Source: Corynebacterium sanguinis (GTDB taxonomy: Bacteria > Actinomycetota > Actinomycetes > Mycobacteriales > Mycobacteriaceae). From it: 64,000 bases of DNA. Of the stretch, positions 35,233 through 44,777 are shown in pieces. The notes under the pieces are model-generated. The model was not told the origin of the DNA and ran no database searches. It saw nothing but the letters and a program-made list of their open reading frames with translations. Where the stretch lies: positions 2,294,001 to 2,358,000 of the forward strand of contig NZ_CP038157.1 of NCBI RefSeq assembly GCF_007641235.1, given 5' to 3'. The position numbers and the translations under genes were made by a program. How positions within the stretch are numbered: position 1 is the first letter of the stretch; each line of letters opens with the position of its first letter.

Positions 35233-36789
35233 CTACCTCCAGTCGACGACGACGGATTCTGTCCTGAACCCCTTGCGCCCGCGCGGCTGTGGGAGAAGCG
35301 TGATCGTGGCGAGGGCGTCGATGGTCTGACGGCGGAGGTCAAGTGACGCTTCCCGGAATGCTGCGGCAGGGTCATCGACGCCCAGGATCGGCGACAGCGC
35401 GCCCGCACGGCTTTGCATCAGCCTTTCGGCCTCCAGCTCCTGGATACGCGCTTCTGCAGCGTCCCGTACGCGCTTGAGGTCGCGTGCCTCAATGATCTCG
35501 GCGTCGTAGTCGGCCTCGGCGCGCAGAATGCGCGCTCTCTGGTCGCTGATCGCCGAGTCGATGCCGGCCGCATGCGGCCCACCGTCCGCGACCTCGACCA
35601 TCACCCTCGCGTCCTTGCGCGCAAGACGCTTGGCGATGACCGTGGTGACGAAGTCGTCGATGGCGGCGCCCGAGCGGACGATGTGGCCCGCGCACTTGTA
35701 CCCGCGCGGCGCCCCGGTAACCTTCTTCCCACACGTCTCGCCGGTGTCCTCATTGACGTATCCGCACCGGTAGAGCCCGCTGCCGAGGTGCTTGCGCTTG
35801 GTCGAGCCGGATGTGTTCGTCACCCGCTCCGTGTCGTCGAGGACTTGCTGTGCCTTCCACCAGGTCTCGTCGTCAACGATCTGCTCCCACTGCCCTCGGA
35901 TCGGCTCACCGGCGTCGTCTCGGAGGATCTGTGCCTTCCACATCCGGCGCCGCTTCCCATCCGCCTGGGAAAACTTCGGGGTGTACGTGCTCAGCGCCGC
36001 GTAACGAGGGTTCCGCAGGATGCCCAGCACGGTCGAGGGAGACCACGGACCGTCCTCGACGATCGACCTAGGTTCGAGGCCCTGCTGCGCGCGGGCGGTG
36101 GCGCGCTCGACGCTCACGGTGTGCGTGTGCTTGGGCAGTGGTGTGATCCCATCGATCTGCTCGGTGCCACTGAGAGCCCGGGCGAGCGATCGCAGCGACT
36201 CGGGGTGCTCGATCCTGGTGAACAGGTCGTAGATCGCCCTCACGGCCTCAGCCTCGTGGGGGATCACTTCGCCGTCTACGGCGTAGCCGAGTGGGCGCAT
36301 GCCCTTCGGAGCACGCCCCTGCATGGCGCGCTGACGCTGGGCTGCGGACTGACGGGCACTCTTGCGTTCCATCTCGGCCCGCGCCACAGCCGCCTTGATG
36401 CGGGCATACATCCGACCGCCGTCGGTCGAAAGGTCCGCGTCGCCATTGGCCGTGACGAGGGCGAGGCCGCGCAGCTCGGCGGCGTCGATCCAGTCCTCCA
36501 GCTGTCGGGGCTGCCGGGTGAGCCTGTCGAGGTCGTAGCAGATGATCGCGTCGAACCGTCCGAGCAAATAGTCGGCGACCATGCGGTCGTAGTCCGGGCG
36601 GATGGCGCTCCTGTCGGTGGCGCTCTTCGACTGGTCCACGTAGGTCTCGACGACCTCCCAGCGCCGGAATCGTGCAAGGTTCTCGCAGTCCTCGCGCTGG
36701 CGGTCGATAGCGAGCCCGTCCATCTCGCGATCCTGTGAGATTCGGAGGTAAATGGCTGCCTTGCGGGGCGCGGTGGAACGCTCGTTCAT
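35233..36789 (-). CDS. large serine recombinase (integrase)
   Basis: 518 residues. The resolvase domain has the nucleophile Ser18 in IYLRISQDRE and the conserved YDLDRLTRQPRQLEDW. A recombinase domain follows (GYAVDGEVIPHEAEAVRAIYD), then a zinc ribbon with Cys342, Cys353, Cys366 and His369, and a coiled coil in the tail. It would integrate the element at the ychF 3' end. It lies mid-element rather than next to the att site, which is unusual. A sequence like the terminal arm lies in its promoter (36808-36829). Confidence 0.93.
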   Translation of the reverse strand: MNERSTAPRKAAIYLRISQDREMDGLAIDRQREDCENLARFRRWEVVETYVDQSKSATDRSAIRPDYDRMVADYLLGRFDAIICYDLDRLTRQPRQLEDWIDAAELRGLALVTANGDADLSTDGGRMYARIKAAVARAEMERKSARQSAAQRQRAMQGRAPKGMRPLGYAVDGEVIPHEAEAVRAIYDLFTRIEHPESLRSLARALSGTEQIDGITPLPKHTHTVSVERATARAQQGLEPRSIVEDGPWSPSTVLGILRNPRYAALSTYTPKFSQADGKRRRMWKAQILRDDAGEPIRGQWEQIVDDETWWKAQQVLDDTERVTNTSGSTKRKHLGSGLYRCGYVNEDTGETCGKKVTGAPRGYKCAGHIVRSGAAIDDFVTTVIAKRLARKDARVMVEVADGGPHAAGIDSAISDQRARILRAEADYDAEIIEARDLKRVRDAAEARIQELEAERLMQSRAGALSPILGVDDPAAAFREASLDLRRQTIDALATITLLPQPRGRKGFRTESVVVDWR

Positions 36790-36807
36790 GTACCCAGACT
36801 ACCCTAT

Positions 36808-36847
36808 GACGTAAGCTCCGTACGCAACTGATGATGTCACCATCAGT
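36808..36847. promoter_or_regulatory. att-arm-like sequence and dyad in the recombinase promoter
   Basis: GACGTAAGCTCCGTACGCAACT (36808-36829) aligns with the right terminal arm (44790-44811), including AACT at the same spacing. Next to it ACTGATG-atgtcac-CATCAGT (36827-36847) is a perfect 7-base inverted repeat. Probably a recombinase binding or autoregulation site, or a relic of an earlier junction. Confidence 0.55.
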
Positions 36848-36907
36848 GCGCATAGTGGTAGAGTTGCGCCATCTGACCAAACGCACAAGATGCCCCAGGA
36901 GACAACC

Positions 36908-37333
36908 ATGCCGCAGCTGACGCTCAGCTTCCCCGACCTTGCCGAGCACGCAAGCCGAGTCCACCCCGAGCTTAGGACGCTCGTTCAGGGATTCGCCGAG
37001 ACCGACCGCGCCCGGTTCACAGAGTCAGCGTCACTGTGTGAGATGTGGATTGACCCCGAATTCAAGAAACTACTCAACACTCTTCAACTCGATGGCCGGC
37101 TGCCTAACATCGATACAAACATCGACGCCAACAATGATTTCAAGCGCGTCTTGACGTTTACGTTGCCGGAGGGCGGAGAGACTACGGATGTCCGCGATAT
37201 CATCCAGCATGCATGGGCGGCAACGGTCGACACATACGCGGGCGCCCTCTACCACCGAGCGAAAGAGATCGCGGCAGGAAACTCGAACTCGAGCTGGACC
37301 CCCGACCAAGCCACGAGCGCCCCCACTCTCTAG
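36908..37333 (+). CDS. hypothetical protein divergent from the recombinase
   Basis: 141 residues, soluble, not recognised; begins PQLTLSFPDLAEHASRVHPE. Divergently transcribed from the recombinase across the dyad region, a position often held by regulators, but no helix-turn-helix is evident. ATG 36908 is chosen. Bases 37334-37452 to its right have a small open tail (ELVERATGKGSGALYSDGDD) of unknown origin. Confidence 0.5.
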   Translation: MPQLTLSFPDLAEHASRVHPELRTLVQGFAETDRARFTESASLCEMWIDPEFKKLLNTLQLDGRLPNIDTNIDANNDFKRVLTFTLPEGGETTDVRDIIQHAWAATVDTYAGALYHRAKEIAAGNSNSSWTPDQATSAPTL

Positions 37334-37452
37334 GGCGCAGGTCCACGTCAGGGCCTATTTCGCTGTCGAAGCGGTGTGAGGGGTAGAGGAGCTCGTCGAG
37401 CGCGCAACGGGCAAAGGCAGCGGAGCCCTCTACTCCGACGGCGACGACGCAA

Positions 37453-38577
37453 TCAAGCTCTGGCACGCCCAGCCGACGACATGAGCCGGTCGGCGTAGCC
37501 GATGAGACTGGTGATCAGCATGAGAACCTGGATGCAGTTGCGCTTACTGAACTGACGCGAGGAGACGCCATGCACGCTCGCATGGCGCGAGTAGTAGTTC
37601 GGCACCTTGTCGCCCTTGTGCTTCCAGAACTGCTCGTGGGCGTTCCAGATCGGCAGCCAGACCATCGCCTCGTGGACACCCATCTCGTCGATGGCGCCCG
37701 GCACGTCCGCGCCCTTCTTCCGATTCGTGATGAGGCGTCGGGCGGCCTGGTCGGGGTAGAAGCGGTAGATGAGCGTGTCGAGCGTGACGGTGAACATCGC
37801 CTGGGCCGAGCGGAAGTGTCCAGAACGCATCGCGCCGAGCCCGTCGAGTACGAACTTCAGCTCGTCGCCGACTACGTCGCGGTTCGCCTGCTCAAGAACG
37901 GTAGCGCAGTCGTCGGTGATCGACTCGTAACAGTCGCCCAGCACCCGCCGACGGCCCGAGCGGTCCTGTGCCCGGAGCAGGCGGAGCGCTGTGCGGCCGC
38001 GCGGCACCAGGTAGAGCGGGATGCCCTCTTGCTCGAGGAACTCATGCACTTGATGGGCCTGGACCTCCCCTGCATGGCTCCTCAGATTAGGCGGGAGGAG
38101 CGCACGGTTGAACCCGCTCAGTATCTCCGGGTCGAAGAGCGGCTTCAGGGAGCCGCGCAGCCCATCTAGCATCGCGGACTGCTGGCTCGCGATTTGCTTG
38201 AGCATCGACTCGATCGATGGGCTGACTCCGACGCCCTTCAGCGCCGGGAAGTCGATCATCGGAGCCGTGAACGTCGGTACGCTCACCACGATTGACGCCA
38301 CCTGCGACTGGATCCGCTCGCTATACGGTTCGAGCGCATTCTTCACCAGCGCGTCGTAGTCCGGCAGCGCCGACTTCATCTGCTCTCGGATAGGAGCGAG
38401 CATCTTCGCGACTGCGGCATCCATGCTGGGCATCAAATACTGCGCGAACCTTGGCGGCAGTCGAAGCCTCGCCCCGACGTCCGCAGCAGAGTCTCGGTCT
38501 TGCTCGCTCTCCGAGTTGCGCTCCCTCTCTTGGGCAGGCTTGAGATCGTCCTCTCGATCATCGTCGTCGCGTGTCAT
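37453..38577 (-). CDS. HEPN-like protein beside the restriction operon
   Basis: 374 residues. Acidic disordered start, helical middle, and a C-terminal helical domain with RHASVHGVSSRQFSKRN. The RxxxxH matches the catalytic motif of HEPN ribonucleases such as those of Abi and toxin proteins. It lies 85 bases downstream of hsdR on the same strand. A role as an extra defence effector or as a toxin is inference; other identities are possible. Confidence 0.5.
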   Translation of the reverse strand: MTRDDDDREDDLKPAQERERNSESEQDRDSAADVGARLRLPPRFAQYLMPSMDAAVAKMLAPIREQMKSALPDYDALVKNALEPYSERIQSQVASIVVSVPTFTAPMIDFPALKGVGVSPSIESMLKQIASQQSAMLDGLRGSLKPLFDPEILSGFNRALLPPNLRSHAGEVQAHQVHEFLEQEGIPLYLVPRGRTALRLLRAQDRSGRRRVLGDCYESITDDCATVLEQANRDVVGDELKFVLDGLGAMRSGHFRSAQAMFTVTLDTLIYRFYPDQAARRLITNRKKGADVPGAIDEMGVHEAMVWLPIWNAHEQFWKHKGDKVPNYYSRHASVHGVSSRQFSKRNCIQVLMLITSLIGYADRLMSSAGRARA

Positions 38578-38662
38578 GGCACTCTCCTCGTTGCCGCGCT
38601 CGCGCAAACAAATGCTGCATCATCGAGGCCGTTGTCAGCACTCTCAGAAACCCTTGCGCACT

Positions 38663-41600
38663 TCAAGTCGCTGAGTCAGTAGCACCCAACTGTGCAGCAA
38701 CGTGGGCGGCGAAGATCGGGTCGTCGTGGATGCGGGCGACGACGTCGTCGGCGATCTTGTCCACATCAAGAGGCCCGTCTGGGCCGTCGTACTCCACCGA
38801 CTGCGCGGGCCACTGGAAGTCGATCCGCGGGGTGTATGCGCTCTCTCCGTCGTCGCCGTAGGCGGTGAGGACATGATCAAAGACAAGCCGCACCTTCGAG
38901 GAGAAGATGTCGAGCGTGTAGGGAGTCTCGGGCAGCTCTTGGTCCAGGACTCGTCGGATCGTGCTATCGACGTCATTCATCACGTCGACCTTGCGTCGCC
39001 AGTCTTGGACTAGTTTGTCATGGAGATGTTCCAGCAACTTCTTTGCGCTGGCCTTCACCGTGTCGCGCTCGTCGTCGGTGAGCACCGGATCGGGCTGGGT
39101 CAGCAGGTCAAAGATCGCTAGCTCTTCCTCGGTCATTCCCTCACGAGCCGACCGTTCTTCCTCCTCGGTCAGGTTCTGCGACAGCTCGATCAAGCGCCGC
39201 AGGTACTCGTCGATGTTCACGCTGCCGGAGTTGTAGTCGTCGATCAGCTGCTCGATCCGCTCGACGAGTTCGTACCGGGTGGGGTTGCGCGTCGCCGAGG
39301 CGATGGCCTGTTGGCGTAGCAGTTGCGCCAGTCGGTCCGTCTCGGCTCGCTTGCGACCAGCGAGCTTGGCCGACAGACCTTCGAAGTCGATCTGTGACAG
39401 GTCAATGAGCGGATCGGGTTTGGTCCCCTCGGCAGCGGCTCGGATGACATATTCCTCGGCACCTACGGAGCGGTCGAGCAGTGCGTCCACCGCATCCGTG
39501 ACCGAACCGAGGTCCGCCTCGGCCGGCCGTGTGACCTCCGCGATGCGCTCGGCGAGCACCCTGATCGCTGCGACGTTGCGTTGCTGCGCAGCAGCCTTGG
39601 GGTCGGGCAGGAGGGCCTTGAAGAGCTTCCGCACCTGGCGTGCCTTCTGCTGGAAGTCGGTGCGTGTGCCCTCGTCGACGAGTAGCGCCTCGACAGCTGC
39701 GTCGCGCTTGGCGACGTGGTCGAATCCTTCGGCGTCGCGCATCGCAGCAAGGTCGACTCCGACGCCGGTGCAGAAGGCGAACAGGTCGGCCACGGCAGCG
39801 TCCAGCTCGGCGGCGAGGGCGTCGATGATTTCGATCGGTGAGTCGCCGGCGTTCGCGGCCCCGTAGATCGCCAACGCCTTCTCCAGGTTCCGGAAGACAC
39901 CGACGTAGTCGACGATCAACCCGTTGTCCTTCTCCGGGAAGACCCGGTTGGCCCTGGCGATCGTCTGCATCAACGTATGATTACGCATCGGCCGGTCGAG
40001 GTAGACCGTCGAGACACTGGGCGCGTCGAAGCCGGTCATCCACATCGCGCAGACGAACACGAGCCGCAGCGGGTCCTGGGCGTCCTTAAACTTCTCGGCC
40101 AGGTCCTCGCGGATCATCCGCTCGCGGTGCGGTCGGATGTCGAGGCCCTGTTCGTCAAGCATCTTCAGCTCGTTCTGGCTCTGCGAGACCACGACCGCCA
40201 TGTCGGTGGTCTCCATGAGCTCGATCCGCGATGCCAGCCACGGACGCTCGAGCTCTGGCAACGCGTCATGCTCCGCCTTCAGGTCAGCCAGATGCTCGGT
40301 CCAGGCTTCTCGGACGAGGTTGTACATCCGCACGGCTGCGGCCTTGTCGAGCCCGACGTACATCGCCTTGCCGGTGAAGCCCCGGCCGACGAAGTGGGTC
40401 ACGAGGTCCTTGGCGATCGTCTTCAGGCGCTCAGGACGTGTCAGCAGCGTGTATTGCGTACCGAACGCCCGAGCGAGCTGGCCCTCGGCGTCCTCGTCGA
40501 GCTCGGCCTCCTCGAGGAGTTCGTTGAGTTCCTCGGAGAAATTCTCGTTGACCAGCTGCAGCTCGGGAATGCGGTTCTCGTAGTACAACGGGACCGTCGC
40601 GCCGTCCTCGATCGCGTCGCGGAAGCTGTAGACGCTGACGTAGTCACCGAACTGCTCGCGCGTGGCCTGCTCCTCACCGACAATCAGCGGTGTGCCGGTG
40701 AAGCCCATCATCGAGGCGTTCGGTAGCGCAGTGCGCATGTTCAGGGCGAGTGTGTCGTACTGGCTTCGGTGCGCCTCGTCGGTGATGACGATGACATCCG
40801 AACGGGTTGAGAGAACCGGCATCTGCCGCTCCCCCAACGCCTTCGACGGCTGGAACTTGTGGATCAACGTGAACACGTACCGGTGGTCAGCCGCCAGCAG
40901 CTCACGCAGGTGCGCCACGGAGTCTGCGTGCACCCTGGCCTCGGGCGAGATCGCCCCGGCGTCGGCGAACTCCCCGTGGAGCTGAGTGTCGAGCTCGGTG
41001 CGGTCGGTGACCATGACAAACGTCCACCTGCCCGGCACCCGTCGCAGCACCTTCTGGCTGAACCACAGCATCGACAGCGACTTGCCCGAGCCCTGGGTAT
41101 GCCAGAAGACTCCCAGGCGCTTGTCCTGCTCAGCACGCGCCCGGTGCAGGTTCTCGATCGCGGCGTTGACTCCGAGGAACTGGTGGGATCGCGCGAGAAC
41201 CTTGATCAGGCCACCGGGCCGCTCCATGTACGCGACGAAGTTCTCTAGTAGGTCTAGCAGAACGGACGGGTCGCAGGTACCTCGAAGCGCAGTCTCCAGG
41301 GCGACCGCACCGCGGGTGCCGTGGGCGTCGATGACCTTCCAGTCGTTGAAGAACTCCCACGGCGCGTAAGTTGACCCGACCTTCGCCTGGCTTCCATTGG
41401 ACAGCAACACGAAGCAGTTAGGGATGAATAGCTGCGGGATGGTGTCGCGGTAGTCGGTCAAGTTGTTGTCGTAGGCCGCCTTGACCGACTCGTTGGGCTC
41501 CTTGAACTCCATCAGCACTAGCGGTACCCCGTTGACGAACAGCGCCAGATCCAGCCGCCGGCTGTGCAGGTTGCCCTTGACCCACATCTGCTGCACCGCC

Positions 41601-41995
41601 AGCAAGTCATTGTTCGATGAATCCTTGAAGTCGAGGAACCGTAAGGTCTCCATCTGCTTCACGCCCTGGTCGTCAACCCACTCGGCCAGATAGCCGTCAC
41701 GCAGCAGATCATAGACTTCCCGATTGGCGCGGACGCGGTCCATGGCCGATCGGTCCTTGGTGAGGACCTCAACGGCCTCATCGATCGAGGTATCGGGCAC
41801 ATACTCGGGGTTGAGCTTGCGCATAGCAAGCCGCAGCCGGTGAACGAGCACGGCATCGCGTTGGGAGTCGCGCCCCAGGCTGCCCCCGGGTCCCAGGATC
41901 TCCTGGAAGGCGTCGACTGGAGTCCAGCCGAGCTCCACCAGAAGCTCGATGCTCGGCTTCTCGACGTACCAGTACTCCGGGCCCGTGGGAGTCAT
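38663..41995 (-). CDS. hsdR: type I restriction endonuclease subunit R
   Basis: 1110 residues. PD-(D/E)xK nuclease with Asp149, Glu163 and Lys165 (RRLDLALFV and LMEFKE). SF2 translocase with Walker A GSGKS at 302-306 and DEAHRSQ at 406. C-terminal helical region binding HsdM/HsdS. Cleaves DNA lacking host methylation after translocation. Overlaps hsdS by 4 bases. Confidence 0.96.
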   Translation of the reverse strand: MTPTGPEYWYVEKPSIELLVELGWTPVDAFQEILGPGGSLGRDSQRDAVLVHRLRLAMRKLNPEYVPDTSIDEAVEVLTKDRSAMDRVRANREVYDLLRDGYLAEWVDDQGVKQMETLRFLDFKDSSNNDLLAVQQMWVKGNLHSRRLDLALFVNGVPLVLMEFKEPNESVKAAYDNNLTDYRDTIPQLFIPNCFVLLSNGSQAKVGSTYAPWEFFNDWKVIDAHGTRGAVALETALRGTCDPSVLLDLLENFVAYMERPGGLIKVLARSHQFLGVNAAIENLHRARAEQDKRLGVFWHTQGSGKSLSMLWFSQKVLRRVPGRWTFVMVTDRTELDTQLHGEFADAGAISPEARVHADSVAHLRELLAADHRYVFTLIHKFQPSKALGERQMPVLSTRSDVIVITDEAHRSQYDTLALNMRTALPNASMMGFTGTPLIVGEEQATREQFGDYVSVYSFRDAIEDGATVPLYYENRIPELQLVNENFSEELNELLEEAELDEDAEGQLARAFGTQYTLLTRPERLKTIAKDLVTHFVGRGFTGKAMYVGLDKAAAVRMYNLVREAWTEHLADLKAEHDALPELERPWLASRIELMETTDMAVVVSQSQNELKMLDEQGLDIRPHRERMIREDLAEKFKDAQDPLRLVFVCAMWMTGFDAPSVSTVYLDRPMRNHTLMQTIARANRVFPEKDNGLIVDYVGVFRNLEKALAIYGAANAGDSPIEIIDALAAELDAAVADLFAFCTGVGVDLAAMRDAEGFDHVAKRDAAVEALLVDEGTRTDFQQKARQVRKLFKALLPDPKAAAQQRNVAAIRVLAERIAEVTRPAEADLGSVTDAVDALLDRSVGAEEYVIRAAAEGTKPDPLIDLSQIDFEGLSAKLAGRKRAETDRLAQLLRQQAIASATRNPTRYELVERIEQLIDDYNSGSVNIDEYLRRLIELSQNLTEEEERSAREGMTEEELAIFDLLTQPDPVLTDDERDTVKASAKKLLEHLHDKLVQDWRRKVDVMNDVDSTIRRVLDQELPETPYTLDIFSSKVRLVFDHVLTAYGDDGESAYTPRIDFQWPAQSVEYDGPDGPLDVDKIADDVVARIHDDPIFAAHVAAQLGATDSAT

Positions 41996-43230
41996 TCCGC
42001 CACCTGTTCCGCTACAGCCGCGTCCAAGTCAAGCGAGGTTACGTCAATTTTGCCCGTCACCAGCTTTGGCAGCAGCAGGTCGCGCAGATTGGTGAGCCGC
42101 GCATTCTCGAACATCAGCGCCTCGGCCATTTCGAGCTGATCCCGAGCGATCTCGGTGAATTGCCCAGCGATCGCAGACGGCGGCAGCGCAACGGGCCACC
42201 GGCCGAGCACCTTCCAATCGGCCCGAGGCATTTTCGTGCCGTTGGACGTTGCGGTCGCATGAGCGACGAGCTCGCCGCTGGACAGCACGAAGACTGCCTG
42301 CCCCCAGTGTTCCGAAGCTGGTCGTAGCACGATGGCATCCGTGGAGCAGATGCCGTCGATTGGCGCGACGCTGACCTTGTGGAAGTACGGCCGAATCTTG
42401 CCGAACAAAACGTCTCCCTTCTCGAAGACGCCCTTCCGACTCCCCTGATCACCTGCGGTACCCCATGAATCGAGGGTGATCTGCTTACGCGGTATATGCT
42501 CCAGCCCGACTGCGGGTGTCTCGGCATCGATCGCGGCAGGGTCAACGGTGTCTCTAATTAGCTGGACGAGGTCATTAAGCTCTCCGACCTGCCACCCCTC
42601 GGGTATCAGGCCGAGGGCCGAGTCGACCATGGGCACGTCCTCGTGGCCGGGGTAACGGAACTTCACGAACCACTCACGGTAGATGGCCCGCGCCATCTCC
42701 TCCAGCACCTCCACCCGCCGCCGATTGTTCTCGATCAGGTCGTCAAGCGCGCCGAGGACTTCACCGATCCGCACCTGTGTTTCGAGATCGGGAGTCCGGA
42801 CCGGTATCGCCGAGAACGCCGACTTATTGATGATCGGTGTAGCGGCCCCGCTCGCCCCTTGAGTGACGGTCGGCGCAAGGTGACGTAGAAGGGAATACAA
42901 GAAGCGACTGTCGGTATGTGGGCCTGGAATGACCGTGTTGATCTGCTGATTGGTAATGGCCTCGGTCTCGACCAGACACACCTTGCCGATCGTCGCTCCG
43001 ATGCACACGAACGCTGCTGATCCGGGTGGAACGACGCGGGTCCTGAGGCCGTCACGGCCTGACTGGGAGAGCCAGCGCTCAGGTCGCGGGCGTCGATTAC
43101 CAAAGGTGATGTCACTTGGAGTGACGAAGGGCAAATCATCCCCGAACCAATCTGGATGCTTGGACGGAGGTGTGCTTCCCGTGACGACCCTTCCGAGGCC
43201 CCCAATGGTCGTGTCGCGCCACCCGCTCAT
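41992..43230 (-). CDS. hsdS: type I restriction specificity subunit S
   Basis: 412 residues with two target recognition domains. The first starts WRDTTIGGLGRVVTGSTPPS; a conserved helix LIENNRRRVEVLEEMARAIY separates it from the second (GWQVGELNDLVQLI). A closing helix NLRDLLLPKLVTGKID follows. It sets the bipartite target sequence, not predictable by eye. Both flanking genes overlap by 4 bases. Confidence 0.94.
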   Translation of the reverse strand: MSGWRDTTIGGLGRVVTGSTPPSKHPDWFGDDLPFVTPSDITFGNRRPRPERWLSQSGRDGLRTRVVPPGSAAFVCIGATIGKVCLVETEAITNQQINTVIPGPHTDSRFLYSLLRHLAPTVTQGASGAATPIINKSAFSAIPVRTPDLETQVRIGEVLGALDDLIENNRRRVEVLEEMARAIYREWFVKFRYPGHEDVPMVDSALGLIPEGWQVGELNDLVQLIRDTVDPAAIDAETPAVGLEHIPRKQITLDSWGTAGDQGSRKGVFEKGDVLFGKIRPYFHKVSVAPIDGICSTDAIVLRPASEHWGQAVFVLSSGELVAHATATSNGTKMPRADWKVLGRWPVALPPSAIAGQFTEIARDQLEMAEALMFENARLTNLRDLLLPKLVTGKIDVTSLDLDAAVAEQVAE

Positions 43231-44777
43231 ACTTCGAGGATTCCTTGAACGGCCGCATCGACCTTGGATCGCAGCAGATCGGCCTCGACACTTAGCGCAG
43301 TGAACTCCTCGTGCAGGCGCTGCAGGTCTCCCATGAAGTCGACATCTACCTCATCGACCGCCGCGGTACCGGTGTAGCGGCCAGGGTTGAGACTCCAGCC
43401 CTGTTCCTCGATTTCGGCGCGGGTGGCGATCTTGCACAGGCCTCCGACGTCGACATACTTCCCGTCGGGGAAGTTCTCGGCCAACAGCGCTTCGCTGCCG
43501 TCGACGGTCTCGACGTCCTCGCCACGGTAGAGCCGCACCACATTGGCTAGGAACTCGATCTGATCGGCTGTGAAGTCACGGTGAGCGCGGTCGATCTGCC
43601 GGAAGATGTGGCGAGCGTCGAGGAACAATACGGTGTCCTCGCGCGGGGTGCCGACCTTGGCCTTGTCAAGGAACCACAATGTCACCGGCAGGGTAACGGT
43701 ATAGAAGAAGTTGGAACTAATCGCGACCATCACGTCCACGGTGCCGGACTCGATCAGTTGCTTGCGGATCTCCTTCTCAGAGTGGCCCGCGTCGCCTGCG
43801 GAGTTCGCCATGACGAAGCCGGCACGGCCGGTCGGGGACAGCGCAGCGTAGAACTGCTGGATCCACAGGAAGTTGCCGTTGTCGGCCCTGGGCAGGCCGA
43901 ACGGGAACCGCCTGTCACCGGCGAGCTGGTCCTTCTTGATCTTGTCGACGTTGAAGGGCGGGTTGGCCATCACGTAGTCGAAGGCACCCACGGCGCTGTG
44001 CGGGTCCTCGTAGTAGCTGTTGGCCTGCCGGATGTCCCCGGACAGCCCGTGCAATGCCAGGTTCATCTTGGCCAGCGGGACGGTGTCGTCGGTCTTTTCA
44101 ACACCGAGAATCGAGAGTTGACGGCTGGCCGACTCGTTGTGGCGCTCGACGAACTTCGCACACTGGACAAACATGCCGCCCGACCCGCAGGCAGGGTCGA
44201 ACACACGCCCCTGGAAGGGCTCGAGGATCTCGACGATGAGCCGGACGATGGAGTACGGGGTGAAGTACTCGCCGCCGCCCTTCCCTTCCTGCGCGGCGAA
44301 GTTGGACAGGAAGTCCTCGTAGATGAATCCGAAGGCGTCACCCGAGAGCTGGGTGGGCAACGGCGCGAAGAGTCGAAGCAGCTCGATCAAGGTCGAGCGC
44401 TCGAGCTTCCGGTACCCGCGCGGCAGGATGTCCTTCAGCTCCGGGTTGGCTGCCTCGATGGCATTGATCGCATCGTCGGTGGCTTTGCCGACATCGGCAC
44501 CCTCGGGCAGATCGACAAGGTGGGAGAGCCGAGACTCAGCGGGGACGTACAGCACCGATTTTGCCTTGTAGTCCGCGACCGTCGCGGGGTTACGTGCGCT
44601 GGAGTTGGCCTCAACCTCTTCGCGGACGGTCTCGAAACGGTTCTCGGCGTACGCGAGGAACACCAAGCCGAGGACTGGGTCGCGATACTGGACAGGCGTC
44701 AGCTTGGAGTTCGCGCGCAACTCGTCCGCGGCGCTCCACAGCGTCGCGCGAACCTTGGCAAGATCAGTTGTCTTCAT
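43227..44777 (-). CDS. hsdM: type I restriction methyltransferase subunit M
   Basis: 516 residues, N6-adenine methyltransferase. AdoMet motif DPACGSGG at 194-201, catalytic NPPF at 272-275 and the HsdM N-terminal helical domain. First gene of hsdMSR. The ATG overlaps the ychF stop as ATGA, with no room for its own promoter between them, so it is probably translated by coupling from the ychF message. Confidence 0.96.
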   Translation of the reverse strand: MKTTDLAKVRATLWSAADELRANSKLTPVQYRDPVLGLVFLAYAENRFETVREEVEANSSARNPATVADYKAKSVLYVPAESRLSHLVDLPEGADVGKATDDAINAIEAANPELKDILPRGYRKLERSTLIELLRLFAPLPTQLSGDAFGFIYEDFLSNFAAQEGKGGGEYFTPYSIVRLIVEILEPFQGRVFDPACGSGGMFVQCAKFVERHNESASRQLSILGVEKTDDTVPLAKMNLALHGLSGDIRQANSYYEDPHSAVGAFDYVMANPPFNVDKIKKDQLAGDRRFPFGLPRADNGNFLWIQQFYAALSPTGRAGFVMANSAGDAGHSEKEIRKQLIESGTVDVMVAISSNFFYTVTLPVTLWFLDKAKVGTPREDTVLFLDARHIFRQIDRAHRDFTADQIEFLANVVRLYRGEDVETVDGSEALLAENFPDGKYVDVGGLCKIATRAEIEEQGWSLNPGRYTGTAAVDEVDVDFMGDLQRLHEEFTALSVEADLLRSKVDAAVQGILEV

